From assembly GCA_947631075.1 (NCBI GenBank), contig CANRJU010000110.1, positions 1 through 7,971 on the forward strand: a stretch of 7,971 bases of DNA, in the 5' to 3' direction. This document shows, in pieces, positions 6,201 to 7,971 of the stretch; position 1 is the first letter of the stretch; the number at the start of each line of letters is the position of its first letter. A model generated the notes under the pieces. The model saw only the letters and a program-made list of their open reading frames with translations, did no database searches and was not told the origin of the DNA. Made by a program: the position numbers and the translations under genes. The stretch is from an uncultured Lachnospiraceae bacterium. Its GTDB lineage: Bacteria > Bacillota > Clostridia > Lachnospirales > Lachnospiraceae.

Positions 6201-6276
6201 TATACGCATATTATATCACCTCTTTTTCGAAAACGCAATAAAAAATTGCGTATTTCATAATTATTATATGCGTATA
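6201..6276. repeat. Nested inverted repeats over the operon promoter, candidate operator
   Basis: An 11-bp perfect inverted repeat, TATACGCATAT (6201-6211) and ATATGCGTATA (6266-6276), encloses a second one, ACGCAAT-A5-ATTGCGT (6233-6251). Both share the core ACGCA/TGCGT, giving four copies at 6204, 6233, 6247 and 6269, the first two in one direction and the last two in the other. They cover the -10/start, the -35 and an upstream site. This layout suits binding of a dimeric repressor at several half-sites. An RNA role is less likely, since most of it lies upstream of the predicted transcript start. Confidence 0.6.
6210..6238 (-). promoter_or_regulatory. Extended -10 promoter of the ATPase-TOPRIM operon
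   Basis: On the minus strand TTGCGT (6238-6233) is followed after exactly 17 bp by a perfect TATAAT (6215-6210) preceded by TGA, an extended -10. Transcription would begin near 6203. The weak -35 lies inside an inverted repeat, which suggests a regulated promoter. A second TATAAT upstream (6268-6263) lacks both a TG extension and a good -35. Confidence 0.65.
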
Positions 6277-6315
6277 GAACTATCTTTATTCGAATACGGT
6301 ATTATTTTTTTGATT

Positions 6316-6355
6316 AAACGAAAAAGCAGCCGCCCCCTCCCGGCGCGGCTGCTTT
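6316..6355 (-). terminator. Strong intrinsic terminator of the sigma/anti-sigma operon
   Basis: AAAGCAGCCGC (6323-6333) pairs perfectly with GCGGCTGCTTT (6345-6355) to give an 11-bp GC-rich stem with an 11-nt loop. Read on the minus strand, the stem is followed by TTTTTCGTTT (6325-6316). It lies 45 nt beyond the stop of the anti-sigma-like gene and insulates it from the ATPase operon downstream. Confidence 0.92.
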
Positions 6356-6373
6356 CCGCTTCCCGCTCCCCGC
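6353..6373 (-). repeat. Three tandem 7-nt purine-rich repeats (GCGGRRA)
   Basis: On the minus strand GCGGGGA, GCGGGAA and GCGGAAA follow one another (6373-6353), between the stop codon of the anti-sigma-like gene and the terminator stem, with which the last unit overlaps by three bases. Probably slippage in a low-complexity stretch. Confidence 0.6.
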
Positions 6374-6399
6374 TTTCCTATCTCCGCTAAAATCCTTTC

Positions 6400-7908
6400 C
6401 TACTCCCCCACCTTCACATACTTATGTTTCCCCGGATCTCCCTCCCCATCGTCGCAGAAATCCAGATAGGTCTGCCCGACCAAATCCTCGTCTATGAGAT
6501 ACGCGTAGTGCAGGATTTTTGTCTCCCCCGGCTCCAGCTTGGTGAAGTAGAAGGAGCTCCCCCCTAACGTCTCCTCAAAATAGAAGGGCATCAAAGCAAT
6601 CTCCGCGTCCTCCATATATTTCGGGCGGCTATAATCGGGGAATTTTCTATAATACACGCCGTTTTTCTCCTCGACATAATAGAAGGACGGCATTTCAACT
6701 GTGTCGCTTTTTTTGCCGTGATTGGTCGCCTTTACGGTCACATATACAAGTATAGGCTGGATTTTTTCTTCGCCCTTCACGGTATAAAATGGCTCGTCTA
6801 TGCCGTCGCCTGTCTGCAGATTTTCCCGGACATAGCGGCGGATTTTCCCGGACGGCGTGAACAGCTTTTTCATGTCTGCGTTATCTGTAAAGCAGTCTGT
6901 GTCAAGCCCCTTGATGTCTGTGCGGAGGGACACGTCCGTAATCTGGTAGGTGCGTTTTTTATAGGAAACCTTTTCTCCCCTCGCAAAGAACTGTCCCGTC
7001 ATTTTCCGGTCCTCATCTGTCTCGGGATCCGGCAGGCAGTTGGCGCCGATCCGGTACTTGCTGTAATGGCTGAGAAGGATATACGGCTGTGCCTTCTTCT
7101 TGCTCGTCTCCTTCAGGGAAATCCTTTCCGCCAGCTCCGTCATGCCCTTTTGCCCCAGCCCCTGCATGCCGCCCAGCTCGACGATATAACCGTATTCGTC
7201 GAAAAACAGGTACATGTGCAGGGAATACTCCGTGTCGTAATCGGCTTGATACCTGGTTCCCTTAATGTTATTTTCAGCGAGATAGACGGCTTTATGCCCG
7301 TTGATGGTCTTTGTCCGGGGCTCCTTTACATCGTACAGCGACAGCGCGCTCGTGTCGTCTGTGTCAATCTGAATCAGGCGGTACCAGAAGTCCTTTCCGG
7401 CGTCGAAGCCGTCCCGATGGCAGTAAGACAACATATAGGTGTCATCGGTATTTTCGTCGAGGTTTTCATCGGGCTCTTTCACATAATCCGCTCCAAAATC
7501 TGCCTTCACGCGGACATATTTTTTCTGCGCGTCCGATGGTTGGACATTTGTCGGCTCCAGCTGAAGCTCCGCGTGGGAGCCGGAGCTGACCACATGATCC
7601 TGAATATTTTCCTGTTGAAAATGCGCTGACTGTCGGATATAGGTTGAAATTTTTTCTGCCGCAAATACGCTGCTGGGAATTAGGATTGCGGCCGCGAGGC
7701 AGGCGGCTATTTTCCATGCCGGGCGGAAGGGGCTCTTTTGATTCCTCCCCGCCTTCTCCGGCAAATCAATAAGCTGAGCGTCTTTCGGCAAATCAATAAG
7801 CCGCTGTACGGCGTCCTCCGGCGCGGTTATGCGCTGGTACATCTGTTGGATGCGTGTTTTTTCTTCTGTAAAATCGGTATGTTCATCGGCAATAAAGTTT
7901 GTTTTCAT
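6400..7908 (-). CDS. Membrane-anchored anti-sigma-factor-like protein
   Basis: This 502-residue protein has a cytoplasmic N-terminus of about 65 residues, one hydrophobic segment IAACLAAAILIPSSVFAA (67-84), and about 415 acidic, tyrosine-rich residues outside the cell. That topology, and an 8-codon overlap with the tail of an ECF-type sigma factor at the window edge, points to the anti-sigma partner of that factor: the N-terminus would hold the sigma at the membrane and the outer part would sense envelope conditions. No zinc-binding HxxxCxxC anti-sigma motif is visible, and I recognise no named outer domain, so the role rests on context. The start is ATG 7908 with AAAGGAAG (7915-7922), 6 nt upstream. 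The N-terminal tail contains a 9-residue tandem repeat (LIDLPKDAQ, LIDLPEKAG; 37-54). A strong terminator closes the operon. GC-richer than the ATPase pair, as expected for resident chromosome. Confidence 0.8.
   Translation of the reverse strand: MKTNFIADEHTDFTEEKTRIQQMYQRITAPEDAVQRLIDLPKDAQLIDLPEKAGRNQKSPFRPAWKIAACLAAAILIPSSVFAAEKISTYIRQSAHFQQENIQDHVVSSGSHAELQLEPTNVQPSDAQKKYVRVKADFGADYVKEPDENLDENTDDTYMLSYCHRDGFDAGKDFWYRLIQIDTDDTSALSLYDVKEPRTKTINGHKAVYLAENNIKGTRYQADYDTEYSLHMYLFFDEYGYIVELGGMQGLGQKGMTELAERISLKETSKKKAQPYILLSHYSKYRIGANCLPDPETDEDRKMTGQFFARGEKVSYKKRTYQITDVSLRTDIKGLDTDCFTDNADMKKLFTPSGKIRRYVRENLQTGDGIDEPFYTVKGEEKIQPILVYVTVKATNHGKKSDTVEMPSFYYVEEKNGVYYRKFPDYSRPKYMEDAEIALMPFYFEETLGGSSFYFTKLEPGETKILHYAYLIDEDLVGQTYLDFCDDGEGDPGKHKYVKVGE
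7759..7801 (-). repeat. 16-bp direct repeat encoding a duplicated LIDLP motif
   Basis: CGGCAAATCAATAAGC occurs at 7759-7774 and 7786-7801, with a 27-bp period, exactly nine codons. The encoded cytoplasmic tail of the anti-sigma-like protein therefore carries LIDLPKDAQ followed by LIDLPEKAG. The duplication is in frame and not disruptive. Confidence 0.85.
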
Positions 7909-7971
7909 GCAATTCTTCCTTTCTGAGATTGGTCGGAACAGCTTCTTTCTGCAGTCGGGATTTCAGCTTTC
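7883..7971 (-). CDS. C-terminal end of an ECF-type RNA polymerase sigma factor (5' part beyond window)
   Basis: Only the last 28 residues are visible, starting KLKSRLQKEAVP and ending at TGA 7885-7883. The basic KLKSRLQKE is what usually follows the region-4 helix-turn-helix (RARKKLK...) in ECF sigma factors, where it leads into a short tail. The frame overlaps the start of the anti-sigma-like gene by 26 nt, a coupling typical of sigma/anti-sigma pairs. No helix-turn-helix is inside the window, so the call rests on the tail and on the downstream gene's topology. It could be the end of another coupled regulator. Confidence 0.6.
   Translation of the reverse strand, partial: KLKSRLQKEAVPTNLRKEELHENKLYCR

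Noticed and set aside
4298..6209. Retron or Gabija assignment of the ATPase-TOPRIM pair
   Set aside because: No reverse transcriptase or msr/msd-like RNA is present, the TOPRIM is not fused to the ATPase as in GajA, and no UvrD-like helicase follows.
6201..6276. The 11-bp inverted repeat as insertion-sequence ends
   Set aside because: Only 54 bp lie between the arms, there is no transposase between them, and the arms coincide with promoter elements.
6718..7629. 303-residue plus-strand open frame
   Set aside because: It lies antisense to the anti-sigma-like gene, has no ribosome binding site or recognisable motif, and the minus frame has clear topology and a start signal.

Overview
The window looks like an accessory region of a low-to-medium GC Firmicute, most likely a gut-type Clostridia/Lachnospiraceae genome. 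This is an inference from strong purine-rich ribosome binding sites, extended -10 promoters (TGnTATAAT), the protein families and visible shifts in base composition between neighbouring genes. No rRNA, tRNA, CRISPR array or complete insertion sequence was seen.

Layout, left to right. (1) 1-754, minus strand: most of an Rpn/PDDEXK-type recombination-promoting nuclease (putative transposase) that runs off the left edge. (2) 755-1277: AT-rich, mostly non-coding DNA holding a small broken gene whose reading frame is split by a perfect 13-bp tandem duplication, then an AT-rich hairpin. (3) 1278-2507, minus strand: a shikimate-kinase-like P-loop protein with its own extended -10 promoter, followed 37 nt later by a polytopic membrane protein gene broken by a one-base shift at a T6 run. 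(4) 2585-4226, plus strand: a 220-bp non-coding spacer, a near-consensus promoter and a stand-alone AAA_14/DUF4143 ATPase with a C-terminal PD-(D/E)XK-like domain. (5) 4298-6276, minus strand, convergent with (4): a two-gene operon of an OLD/RecF-like ABC ATPase and an overlapping TOPRIM-fold protein, preceded by a promoter embedded in nested inverted repeats. (6) 6316-7971, minus strand: a strong intrinsic terminator, a membrane-anchored anti-sigma-like protein, and at the right edge the C-terminal tail of what looks like an ECF sigma factor, translationally overlapped with it.

The most interesting unit is (5). An ABC-type ATPase paired with a separate small TOPRIM nuclease is the architecture of anti-phage systems such as RloA/RloB (AbiL) and PARIS (AriA/AriB). 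This pair does not match either clearly from sequence alone, so it is best described as an AbiL/PARIS-like candidate defence module. Its promoter region carries four copies of a TGCGT/ACGCA core arranged as two inverted pairs over the -35, the -10/start and an upstream site, which suggests repression or autoregulation. With the Rpn nuclease, the DUF4143 ATPase and two broken genes, the left and middle parts resemble a decaying defence/mobile islet inserted beside a housekeeping-like sigma/anti-sigma operon.
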